64,000 nucleotides of DNA. Source: JBQTKD01 sp963703165. GTDB lineage: Bacteria; Actinomycetota; Actinomycetes; Sporichthyales; Sporichthyaceae. A program made the position numbers and the translations under genes. Numbering within the stretch: position 1 is the stretch's first letter; each line of letters opens with the position of its first letter. The stretch covers positions 4,650,001-4,714,000 of the forward strand of contig OY969798.1 of the NCBI GenBank assembly GCA_963703165.1, in the 5' to 3' direction. The notes under the pieces are model-generated. The model saw only the letters and a list, made by a program, of their open reading frames with translations, had not been told where the DNA came from and did not search any database. This document shows positions 1-7,254 of the stretch, piece after piece.

Positions 1-334
1 AGACCAGGCTCCGGCCCGGTCTGCGCTGAATCTCTACGGACCGGAACCGCAAGTTTTCACCGGCGAGTCCTTCGACGTGGGCGCACTGTTCGCCACACAC
101 GCCGGGGCGCTGATGCTGCACTCGTACAGCGCGCATCAGGTGACCAACCTGAACGCGGCCCTGACCAGCAGTCGAGAGATCGGGATGGCCATCGGCATTC
201 TGATGGCGATGCACAGAATCACCTCCGAAGAGGCCTTCGAGATGCTCAGCGTCGCCAGTCAGCATCTGAACCGAAAATTGCGCGACGTGGCCGACGACGT
301 CGCCCGGACGGGGACGCTTCCCGGAAGATGTTGA
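1..334 (+). CDS. GAF-ANTAR regulator, C-terminal part
   Basis: The reading frame is open from base 2, so the start lies before the window. The first visible residues (SALNLYGPEPQ) look like the end of a GAF domain. The remainder, from about SREIGMAIGILM to the stop, is an ANTAR helix bundle (ITSEEAFEMLSVASQHLNRKL). ANTAR domains bind RNA hairpins and act as antiterminators; GAF domains sense small ligands. The last ~85 residues closely resemble the C-terminus of the complete GAF-ANTAR protein at 11737-12543, so the two are paralogues. It converges with the KaiC-like gene, leaving only 23 bases between stops. The ligand and RNA targets are unknown. Confidence 0.85.
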   Translation, partial: DQAPARSALNLYGPEPQVFTGESFDVGALFATHAGALMLHSYSAHQVTNLNAALTSSREIGMAIGILMAMHRITSEEAFEMLSVASQHLNRKLRDVADDVARTGTLPGRC

Positions 335-357
335 GCCAACGATAATGTGACTAGCCG

Positions 358-1803
358 TCAGAAGAGCCTGTTGATGTCCGCGAAGGGCTCCTTCAGCACC
401 ATGCCGGTACTGGTCAACTGGAACTCGCGTACGTGCTTGTCGTGGTCGGAGCCGCGCATCTTCAGCATCTGGATGCCGCGCTTCATCTCCCCGCCCACCG
501 GCACGTAATGCAGCAGCGTGATCGCGTCGCTGATCGTCGAGACGTGCAGTTCCCCGGCGCCGTCGGCGCTGAGGAAGTCCGTGACGCTCGAGGTCACCAT
601 GCCGGCCATGGACTGCAACTTGATGTAGTACGTCAGCCCCAGCACATACTCCCGAAAGCTTTTCACCGTCGAGATCCGCTGCAGGGCGGTGAGGCTGTCG
701 ATGGCAACCCGATCCGGCGCGAACGTGTCGATGGTCGACTTCATCCGCTGCAGGTGATCCTCGAGTGAGGCTGCCTCAGGCGTCTCGGCAACGATGCACA
801 GGCGCCCCGAGTCCTCCATCGCTTCCAGATCCAAGCCCCAGGCGGCGGCATTGCGAAGCAGTTGCGGGCGGCTCTCCTCGAAGGAATGCAGCAGGGCGCG
901 CTGTCCGGCGCGCACCCCACCGGCGGCGAAGTGCGTGGCGAGGAAGGACTTGCCGGTGCCCGTGGGACCGGCGACCAGCCACAACGACTTCTCGTACAGC
1001 CCGCCGTGCAGCATGTCGTCGAGCGCGGGCACCCCGCAGCTGATGCGCGTGGTGGAGGTCGTGTAACCCATGGAACTCACGGCCAACGGCACGATCGCGA
1101 GTCCGTCGTTGAGCAGAGTGAACAGGTGCTCGCCCCGCATGTGCGAGCAGCCGCGCATCTTCAGGATCTCGATGCTGCGGCGTCGCTTCTCGTGCTCCAA
1201 GGAGTTGCGCAGGATCGCGACGTTGTCCGCGACGAACTCCTCGAAGCCCAGCCGTCCGATGGGGCCGTAGTCATCCGACCGTTCGGTGGTGATCACCGAC
1301 GTGACGCCCGCTTCTTCCAGCGTCTCGGCCAGGCGGAACAAGGTGCGCCGCGCAGGGGTGACGTCGTCGAACTGGGAGACCAGGGAGCCGATTGAGTCGA
1401 TCGCGACGCGACGCGCGCCGACGCTCTCGATGGCGTGGGTGATCCGGCTCAGCAGCGGGGTCAGGTCGTAGTCGTTCCCGGAGAACACTGTGTCGACCTG
1501 GCGGGGCGCGCCGTCGACGAAGAGCCACTGGTTGCGCTCCTCCCAACCGGGGATGTCCCAGCCGAAGGAGCGCATGTTGCGGCGGATGCCTTCGGGACGT
1601 TCCTCGAAGGTGACGAAGACGCCGGGCTCGTCGTCGGCGATCCCACCGGCCAGGAACTGGCACAACAGAACGGTCTTGCCGCTGCCTGCGGTGCCGGCGA
1701 CCAGCGTCAGCCGGTTGCGCGGCAGGCCACCGTAGGTGATCAGATCCAGCCCGGGGATGCCGGCGTCGATGCGATCCAGCTCAGTGGTACCAGCTGACCT
1801 CAC
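358..1803 (-). CDS. KaiC-like double RecA-domain ATPase
   Basis: 481 residues with two KaiC-type RecA domains. The first Walker A is GTAGSGKT (37-44) with a Glu pair at 67-68; the second is GPTGTGKS (279-286) with a Glu pair at 309-310. These match the CI and CII catalytic layouts of KaiC. In CII the segment HVSTISD carries Ser422-Thr423 at the place of the KaiC autophosphorylation pair, so auto-kinase activity is plausible. The C-terminal tail after FADINRLF is short compared with cyanobacterial KaiC (519 aa), so the KaiA-binding loop is probably missing. The start is GTG at 1803, one base after the stop of the KaiB/phosphatase fusion, with GAAGGG just upstream. The two genes are almost certainly one transcript. 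A KaiC-like signalling role is a safer inference than a true clock. Confidence 0.88.
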   Translation of the reverse strand: MRSAGTTELDRIDAGIPGLDLITYGGLPRNRLTLVAGTAGSGKTVLLCQFLAGGIADDEPGVFVTFEERPEGIRRNMRSFGWDIPGWEERNQWLFVDGAPRQVDTVFSGNDYDLTPLLSRITHAIESVGARRVAIDSIGSLVSQFDDVTPARRTLFRLAETLEEAGVTSVITTERSDDYGPIGRLGFEEFVADNVAILRNSLEHEKRRRSIEILKMRGCSHMRGEHLFTLLNDGLAIVPLAVSSMGYTTSTTRISCGVPALDDMLHGGLYEKSLWLVAGPTGTGKSFLATHFAAGGVRAGQRALLHSFEESRPQLLRNAAAWGLDLEAMEDSGRLCIVAETPEAASLEDHLQRMKSTIDTFAPDRVAIDSLTALQRISTVKSFREYVLGLTYYIKLQSMAGMVTSSVTDFLSADGAGELHVSTISDAITLLHYVPVGGEMKRGIQMLKMRGSDHDKHVREFQLTSTGMVLKEPFADINRLF

Positions 1804-1804
1804 G

Positions 1805-2812
1805 TCAGATCCCTTCCTCGGTCGCCGGAGTCACCGGAAGTTGCAGAGCCCGGGCCAGAACCAGCGGGGAATCGAACCACCCGATCACGCGGACCGGGGG
1901 TTCCGGCACGGCACGCAGGACCGTGGGTGCGGCGAGTACCCCGGCCTCCTCGGTCATCGCGAACTTGGATGTCACGTCGATGACCTCGACCGACAGCTCG
2001 ATGTCCCGCACGACGGTCTCCAGTTGGGAGAGCGTCTCCAGCAGCGATCGGGTCCGCATATCGCGCGGATCCACGTAGGCCCGCAACAGGACGCGGCCGG
2101 TAGGCGGAGGGGGCAGGTCGATCGAGGTGCGGTTGGCCTCGACAGCCATCTGTACCGACACCACGGTGGCGTCGTCCCTCGGTTGGCCGAGGGCGTCGGT
2201 CGCGCGGCGGGCGAACTCCGAGGCCCACGCGGCCGCGCCGCCGATCCCGTTGCAGGCCTCGACCAGCGAGGCGATCGCCTCGGCGGTGTCCACGCCGGGT
2301 CGGTCCACGAGTCCGTCGGTGTAGAGAAACATCGCGGTGTCCGGAGCCAGGTCGTGGGCGAACTCCTTGCGCGAGTCGCCGGGTGCCCCGAGCGGTGGCC
2401 CGGCGACGCCGTCGAACAGTTCGACCCGAATGTTGTTGACGAAGATGAGGGGCGGATGGCCTGCGTTCGCGACCCGGACCACGCGGGCGGCCGGGTCGAG
2501 CACCGCGCAGATCAATGTGGCGACGTGGTCCCCGCCGCGAGCCTCCATGGCCGCGTCGAGCTCGGCGAGGACGGCAGAAGGTTCCTGGGTCTTGCGCAAG
2601 GTTCGGCGGACGCGGAAGCGCAGATCCTCCGCGGCGGACGCGGCGTCGGGGCCGATTCCGGTCGCGTCCCCGATGACGACGGCGACCCGACCATCGTGCA
2701 GATCCACGACCTCGTGCAGGTCGCCGCCGGAGTCGGTAGGCGTCGGGCGCCAACACACCTCGATGACCACGCTCTGCATGTCCATCGTGGTGGTGCGCCA
2801 GCGTCTGGGCAT
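1805..2812 (-). CDS. SpoIIE/PP2C phosphatase fused to a KaiB-like domain
   Basis: 335 residues if the ATG at 2812 is used; GGAG lies seven bases upstream, which favours it over in-frame upstream codons. Residues ~15-225 are a SpoIIE-type PP2C phosphatase with metal-binding acids in SGGD (28-31), IGDATG (47-52), YTDG (164-167) and RDD (212-214). After a Pro-rich linker (PPPPTG), residues ~239-326 match the KaiB thioredoxin-like fold: LRAYVDP, VEVIDV, then LAAPTVLRAVPEPPVRVIG, the conserved TPT...PPPVRRIIG region. KaiB domains bind KaiC; PP2C phosphatases of this type usually act on anti-anti-sigma factors. The immediately following KaiC-like gene supports a physical partnership. The fusion suggests that KaiC state gates phosphatase activity, which is inference. 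Confidence 0.85.
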   Translation of the reverse strand: MPRRWRTTTMDMQSVVIEVCWRPTPTDSGGDLHEVVDLHDGRVAVVIGDATGIGPDAASAAEDLRFRVRRTLRKTQEPSAVLAELDAAMEARGGDHVATLICAVLDPAARVVRVANAGHPPLIFVNNIRVELFDGVAGPPLGAPGDSRKEFAHDLAPDTAMFLYTDGLVDRPGVDTAEAIASLVEACNGIGGAAAWASEFARRATDALGQPRDDATVVSVQMAVEANRTSIDLPPPPTGRVLLRAYVDPRDMRTRSLLETLSQLETVVRDIELSVEVIDVTSKFAMTEEAGVLAAPTVLRAVPEPPVRVIGWFDSPLVLARALQLPVTPATEEGI

Positions 2813-2997
2813 CTCAGGTCTCCATGCGGGCGTCAGCCGCGCACGGTGGACGCGTAGTCCGGACCTGCCGCACCACGTCACTCCTCCCGGGTCATCACCG
2901 ATCCGCGGCATTGTGGCTCACTCGGCGCGCTGCCCGCTGCGGCGTACGGCACACGGAAGAGCTGTGTTGCGTATGTCTCCCCAGGTCAGGGAGAGGA

Positions 2998-3141
2998 TCA
3001 GAAGACCGGGCCGACGTCCGCGGCGACGATGTCGTCCAAGGCGGGTTCGGCCACCGCGGCGGCGGCCGGGCGAGGCAGGGCCAGCGTCAGGCCCGAGGCG
3101 GCCAGTCCGGCTAGCAGGGTGCGACGGCTCGGCGCGATCAC
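2998..3141 (-). CDS. Small protein that is almost entirely a Tat-type signal peptide
   Basis: A 47-residue frame starting with GTG at 3141. It begins with a twin-arginine motif (SRRTLLAG), continues as a hydrophobic stretch (LAASGLTLALP) and ends in an AAAA cleavage-like site, leaving only about 17 acidic residues. It was found by reading the minus strand. I see no convincing ribosome site, so expression is uncertain. It may be the 5' remnant of a longer secreted protein lost by deletion, or a genuine micro-protein. It lies upstream of and co-directional with the KaiB/KaiC pair. Confidence 0.4.
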   Translation of the reverse strand: MIAPSRRTLLAGLAASGLTLALPRPAAAAVAEPALDDIVAADVGPVF

Positions 3142-3191
3142 ACCGCTAGCTTACACCGTAAGTCTGTGTGGTGAGGATCGTTCCGGATCGC

Positions 3192-3287
3192 TCAGAACGG
3201 CAGGCGGCGACCGCTCGGCGAACGACGATCCACCTCGAATTGCGGGCGCGGGCGTGCGGGTCGGCGGATCTGGATCTGGTTGGACAT
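3192..3287 (-). CDS. Hypothetical 31-residue Arg/Pro-rich peptide
   Basis: ATG at 3287 with GGGGAG five bases upstream. The product is MSNQIQIRRPARPRPQFE followed by a basic tail ending RRLPF. It is strongly basic, has no hydrophobic segment and no family I recognise. Support is only the good ribosome site and the open frame in an otherwise empty 3142-3471 stretch, in which I see no other gene. Confidence 0.3.
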   Translation of the reverse strand: MSNQIQIRRPARPRPQFEVDRRSPSGRRLPF

Positions 3288-3471
3288 CGAAGCTCCCCGT
3301 CCTCGGCATCCTGACCTCCTCCGGTGCGGCCCGACCCTGGTGCCGGGAGTCAAATACTTCCCAGTAGGCCTGGGGATCAATCCGCTTGTGAGTAGGTCGT
3401 TTCTTGCATGAAGTACACGGGGTGCTTGTTTCGGCTGAAGTCACCGACTGTGAACTCTTATGACCACGCAA

Positions 3472-4584
3472 TCAGCCGCTGTCACGATTGGCCAGATACA
3501 GCCAGATTCCGACGCCGACGATGATCGCGCCGAGTATCGACGCAAGGGTGATCTTGACCCAGCTGTAGGGCCGCTGGCCGTGCACCTCGCCGGTGACGCC
3601 GTTGACGAATACCTGGAACGGCTTCTGCTGGAACATCACCACCAGCAGGAACAGCGGGAGCAGCAGGTGTCGGTAGGTCTGGCCCAGCCACGCCGTCGAC
3701 ATCGAGTGGATGCGTTGCTGGTCGCCGCCGATGTCGTGCTTGACCGCCGAGGTGATCTCCTCGGTCATCCGCCCCTGTGCGCTGCTGTGGCACTCGGCCA
3801 GCGAGCGCTCATAGGTCCGGGACACGGCACCGGCCAGATACTCGCGCCGGAAGCCGCGCGCGTCGCCCGTGGGCCACGGTTCGAGGTCACGTAGCCGATC
3901 GGTGTCCAGCGAGGTGTCGGCCCCGATCGCGACGTCGTCGAAGCCGAGATCGACGGTGCCCGAGGCGTGCCGCCAGACGGTGTAGGTCTCGGTGCGCTGG
4001 TTCTGCCCGGACCCGACGACGCGGGTGTGAGTGTCGCCGCGCTCGCCGCTGTACTCGGTGGAGGTCTGCGTGTCGAAGGTGAAGAACGGCAGGTACACCG
4101 CGGAGAACGAGCCGGTGGTGGAGTACTTCTTGAAGGCGTTCGGCGCGAACCACCGCTTCTTGATCCACGCCTCGACCTGCGTCTTGGCCTCGGGTTGATC
4201 CATCCCGAACGGCACCACCCCGTCGACGGGCAGACGCGCCGGCGAGGCGTGGATGTCGCTGCGTTGCACCGGGCTCGCGCAGTACGGGCAGCGGGTGGCC
4301 GTGAGGGTGCCGCTGAAGCCGATGGTGCCTGCGCAGTTCGGGCAGGTCAGTTCCTGCTCCGGACCCGCCTCGCCCGGCGCCGCGACGGCGGCGTCCGGAT
4401 CGGCGAGAGTCGCCTCGAGGTCGCGCTCGGCGGGGCGTTCGCCGTCGTCGACGACCGGCTCCTGTCGACCGCAGTTCGGGCACACCAGGGCCTGGGCGCG
4501 GCCCGCGAACACGAACCCGCCGCCGCAGGACGGACACCCGAAGGTGACCGAGGACAGGGGTGGTGGGGTGGGACCGTCGGTCAC
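3472..4584 (-). CDS. Zinc-ribbon membrane protein (TFIIB-type zinc finger)
   Basis: 370 residues starting at GTG 4584, which overlaps the stop of the SPFH gene (GTGA). Two rubredoxin-like zinc ribbons are visible: CPSCGGG...CPNCG near residues 17-41 and CPNCAG...CPYC near 78-100. A long soluble region follows with WFAPNAFKKY and YLPFFTFDT motifs typical of this family. The C-terminus has two membrane segments, LLLPLFLLVVMF and ILGAIIVGVGIWLYL. Family members commonly sit beside SPFH/virion-core-like proteins, as here, and the translational coupling suggests a stoichiometric partner. The biochemical role is not established. The frame remains open far upstream of the chosen start, but that part is the out-of-frame reading of the SPFH gene. 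Confidence 0.75.
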   Translation of the reverse strand: MTDGPTPPPLSSVTFGCPSCGGGFVFAGRAQALVCPNCGRQEPVVDDGERPAERDLEATLADPDAAVAAPGEAGPEQELTCPNCAGTIGFSGTLTATRCPYCASPVQRSDIHASPARLPVDGVVPFGMDQPEAKTQVEAWIKKRWFAPNAFKKYSTTGSFSAVYLPFFTFDTQTSTEYSGERGDTHTRVVGSGQNQRTETYTVWRHASGTVDLGFDDVAIGADTSLDTDRLRDLEPWPTGDARGFRREYLAGAVSRTYERSLAECHSSAQGRMTEEITSAVKHDIGGDQQRIHSMSTAWLGQTYRHLLLPLFLLVVMFQQKPFQVFVNGVTGEVHGQRPYSWVKITLASILGAIIVGVGIWLYLANRDSG

Positions 4585-5697
4585 TGCGAGGGCACCGGCG
4601 GGGGCGGGATCGGCGGGGGAGTCGTGAACAACCCGGCGAGCTGGGCGACCGACGACGCGGCCGCCCATCCGGCCATGCCCGTCGTCCACACGAGAGTGCT
4701 CGGCGTCAGCTGACCCGACGCAACGGCGCCGCGCAGTTGATCGAGGTTGAACGGGCCGGTCGGTTGGCCGCCCGACTCCACGTGGAACAGGACACCGATC
4801 GGCGGCGGTGTGGCAGCCGACGCCAGGCTGCTCGCCATCTGCTGGCCCGAGCGCCAGGCCGACACCCGCCCCGACCATCGAGCCGGCACCGCCACCCTGA
4901 TTTTCCGCGGCGGCCAGCGTCGCGTCCGCGGCGCGGACCTGGGCCAACCGTCCGACGTCGCCGACGTTCTGGACGTAGCCCCGGGTCTCGATGCCCTTGG
5001 CGACGCCGGCGGTCATGGCCGCGGTGATCTCGTCTGGCAGCGACACGTTCATCGCGATCGAGTCGATGGCCAGCCCGAACTCGTCGTCGACGCGCTCCGC
5101 GACCATCGCGCGCAGCTTGTCGGCCAGCTCGGCGTTCTTGTGCTGCAGATCGATCGCACTCACGCCGGCACCGCCCATGAGGTCGGCGAACGCGGTCGCG
5201 ATCAGGCGACGCAGCAGTTCGGTGAGTTCCTCGAGCTCGACGGCACTGTCCGTGCCGATGACCTGGCGCAGGAAGATCTCCGGGTCGGCGATCCGCAGCA
5301 CGCACAGGCCGTTGGCGCGGAGCGGAATCGTGCCGAACTCGGCGTCGCGGATGACGATCGGTTGTGGCGTTCCCCAGCGCAGGTCGGTGACCGGGCGGGT
5401 GTTGATGAAGTAGACCTCGGAGCGGAACGGGGATTTGAACCCGTGCTTCCACCCCTGCAGCGTCGACAGGACCGGGAGCGCCTCGGTGGCCAGCTCGTAG
5501 TTGCCTGGGCCGAACCGGTCCGCCAGCGAACCGCGGTAGACGAACACGGCCTGCTGGCCCTCGCGCACGATCAGCTGCGCGCCGTTCTTGATCTCGTTGT
5601 TGTAGCGAGGGAAGCGCCAGGCGAGCGTGCTGCGTGAGTCATCGATCCACTCGATGATGTCGACCAGTTCGCCCTTGATCTTGTCGATCAGCCCCAT
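4581..5697 (-). CDS. SPFH domain / GYF_2 domain protein, one frameshift
   Basis: The N-terminal ~270 residues (MGLIDKIKGELVDIIEWID...) are an SPFH/band-7 domain of the YdjI/virion-core type. They include the AVFVYRG and YFINTRP strands and a helical region with RGYVQNVGDVGRLAQV. The frame then breaks. The normal C-terminal GYF_2 domain (FHVESGGQPTGPFNLDQLR, then TLVWTTGMAGW, ending in a Pro-rich tail) continues in another frame and stops at 4581. Removing one C from the GGGCC run near 4846 rejoins LALG to QQMASSLAS and gives about 371 residues. SPFH proteins form oligomers on membranes; GYF_2 domains are protein-binding modules. The lesion is either an assembly error or a recent inactivation. 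Confidence 0.75.
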
Positions 5698-5760
5698 GCC
5701 GGCCTCCCCATGCGCGTGGTCACGTCTTCCGCGCCACCCTAACGAGAGGCAGGGGCGGGC

Positions 5761-6258
5761 CTACGGGAACAGCACATGACCCCGATACGTGCAGACGGTT
5801 CCGCTGGGATTGCTGTCACTGCAGGCCCGGTACCAGGCACTCTCACGGGACAGCTGTCCGGTGGTTCCCTCCGACTGCGCGATGCGTCCCTCGTCCGGGT
5901 TCCCCAGGTTGTCCGTCGTCTCCAGCCAGACCGTGGCCGTCGGGTCGACCACCCAGGCAGGCACCTTCTCGACCTTCTGCACCGTCTTACCGTTCTTGTC
6001 CTTCGCCTCCACGGTCCGCTCCGCGAAGCCTTGCTTCACCACTGACGCACCCACCAACACGGTGGAACCGTCGGCGGCCAGCTGCATACGCAGCTCGCGG
6101 CCGTCGTCGAAGTAACCGACACAATCCTTGCCCTCCGTCGCCGGACGGCTGACGCAGGCCGGCGCGGGCTCGACGGTCGGCTCGGCCGCGGCGGCCGTTC
6201 CGGCGGCCAGAGCGGCCACGGCGAGCGCGGCCGCGAGGGACAGATGAGCCATGGTCAT
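5761..6258 (-). CDS. Secreted hypothetical protein
   Basis: 165 residues from ATG 6258, chosen because AAGGA lies six bases upstream; the frame is open further 5' without a comparable site. Residues 1-25 form a Sec signal peptide (LSLAAALAVAALAAG) with an AAAA cleavage region. The mature part has four Cys (ACVS, KDCVGYF, RACSDS, TVCTYRG), which could form two disulphides outside the cell, and a lysine-rich segment (EAKDKNGKTVQKVEKV). I do not recognise the family. It is transcribed alone or from the same strand as the broken GNAT gene upstream. Confidence 0.65.
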   Translation of the reverse strand: MTMAHLSLAAALAVAALAAGTAAAAEPTVEPAPACVSRPATEGKDCVGYFDDGRELRMQLAADGSTVLVGASVVKQGFAERTVEAKDKNGKTVQKVEKVPAWVVDPTATVWLETTDNLGNPDEGRIAQSEGTTGQLSRESAWYRACSDSNPSGTVCTYRGHVLFP

Positions 6259-6343
6259 GAGCGATCCTTCCCGTTCCGGGAACGCCACCACGCGCGAACC
6301 GTGGTCGGCGGACCAGTTCGCGTTGGGCCAGGAGCTTATGGGT

Positions 6344-6978
6344 CAGCGCGGCGCTCCGGTAGCCGTCACCTGCGCGGCTTCCAGCAGGCGGGCGCCCGCG
6401 CTCGCCGCCCACGCCTGCGCGGGTCATGCGCCAGCGCCAGTGCTCACCGGTGTGGCAGGGATGATCGCCTCCCCGGGCGCCGCCGACGTGCAGGTAGCCC
6501 AGCTTCGCCGGGATCGCGCCGCTCGCCGTGTTGGCCGGGTCGTGATGGATCTCGACGAGGTTCACCTCGGGCACGTCCAGGGCGACCGCGGTCAGGGCGG
6601 CAGCGGCCAGGCCGGCGATGCCCTTGCCGACGTGCGCCGCGGCGATCCAGTACCCGATCTCCAGGGCGTCGGGGCCGAGTCGGGCGTGCAGACCACAGGT
6701 GCCGAGCACGGTGCCCGCGCGCGTTGCGCACGACGTAGGGGGCATCGATGACCGGTCCTTCGTCGCCTCACGCCGGCGCGGACGATGAAGTCGACGACAG
6801 TTGCACGCGAGAAGTCGTGCGTCCACTCCATCCAGGGCCGCAGGTGCTCCAGCGAGGCGCTGATTGCCTCGAACAGCTCGTCCTCGTCGGCGGCGCACAG
6901 CCGACGCAGCGTCAGATCACCGGCGGTGACGCGCATCGGCAGGAGGAACCGTGGCGCGTCCGGCGGTGTCGAGGGCAT
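6344..6978 (-). pseudogene. GNAT acetyltransferase (RimJ-like), frameshifted
   Basis: The N-terminal part (RVTAGDLTLRRLCAADEDEL, then HLRPWMEWTHDF) is in one frame. The acetyl-CoA binding core (AGTVLGTCGLHARLG, EIGYWIAAAHVGKGI, NLVEIHHDPANTAS) and the terminal HWRWRMTR are in another. A short intermediate stretch (VIDAPYVVRNA) fits a third. At least two indels between about 6720 and 6800 are therefore needed to read it. The family N-acetylates protein N-termini or small molecules using the Q/RxxGxG/A loop, here GKGI. The start is probably ATG 6978. The exact 3' end is uncertain: one frame stops at 6344 after a plausible tail. Confidence 0.7.
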
Positions 6979-6987
6979 GAAGCCCAT

Positions 6988-7013
6988 GCTCCCCGCGGGA
7001 TCCCGCGGGGAGC
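6988..7013. terminator. Perfect 26-base inverted repeat, probable terminator
   Basis: GCTCCCCGCGGGA is followed directly by its exact complement, giving a 13 base-pair stem with almost no loop, just upstream of the GNAT start and downstream of the TY-Chap gene. There is no clear U tract. A terminator for the 7255-8823 transcript is the simplest reading; an operator for the GNAT gene is possible. Confidence 0.5.
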
Positions 7014-7047
7014 AACGCATTTCCCCTCCGTGGCGCAGCGGGAGCGA

Positions 7048-7254
7048 TCAGGCGGGGCGGCGCTCCACGCTGTCGATGCCGCTCTCCATGATCGAGGCGA
7101 ACTCGAAGCAGATCCGTCGGTCGGCGGCCAGGACCTGCTCCATGAGGTCGAAGGTGTACTCGACGGCCTCGGTCGGACGCAGCACCGCTGCGGGCAGGAA
7201 CGCGCGGAATGTCTCGGTGCTCGCGGACTCGGAGCATCCGATCGCCGGCCACGC
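7048..7254 (-). pseudogene. Coding-like remnant downstream of and in frame with the TY-Chap gene
   Basis: Immediately after the TGA of the 7255-8823 gene the same frame stays open for 68 codons. Its composition is coding-like: AVLRPTEAVEYTFDLMEQ, then RICFEFASIMESGIDSVERR. There is no start codon before a GTG at 7185, which would leave only 45 residues. The helical sequence resembles the end of a phasin-like protein, but I cannot assign it. It may be a truncated gene whose 5' end was lost, or a tail separated from the upstream protein by a nonsense change. Confidence 0.3.

Noticed and set aside
3151..3471. 106-residue frame on the minus strand
   Set aside because: No ribosome site, no domain and irregular composition; only the short 3192-3287 frame has a plausible start.
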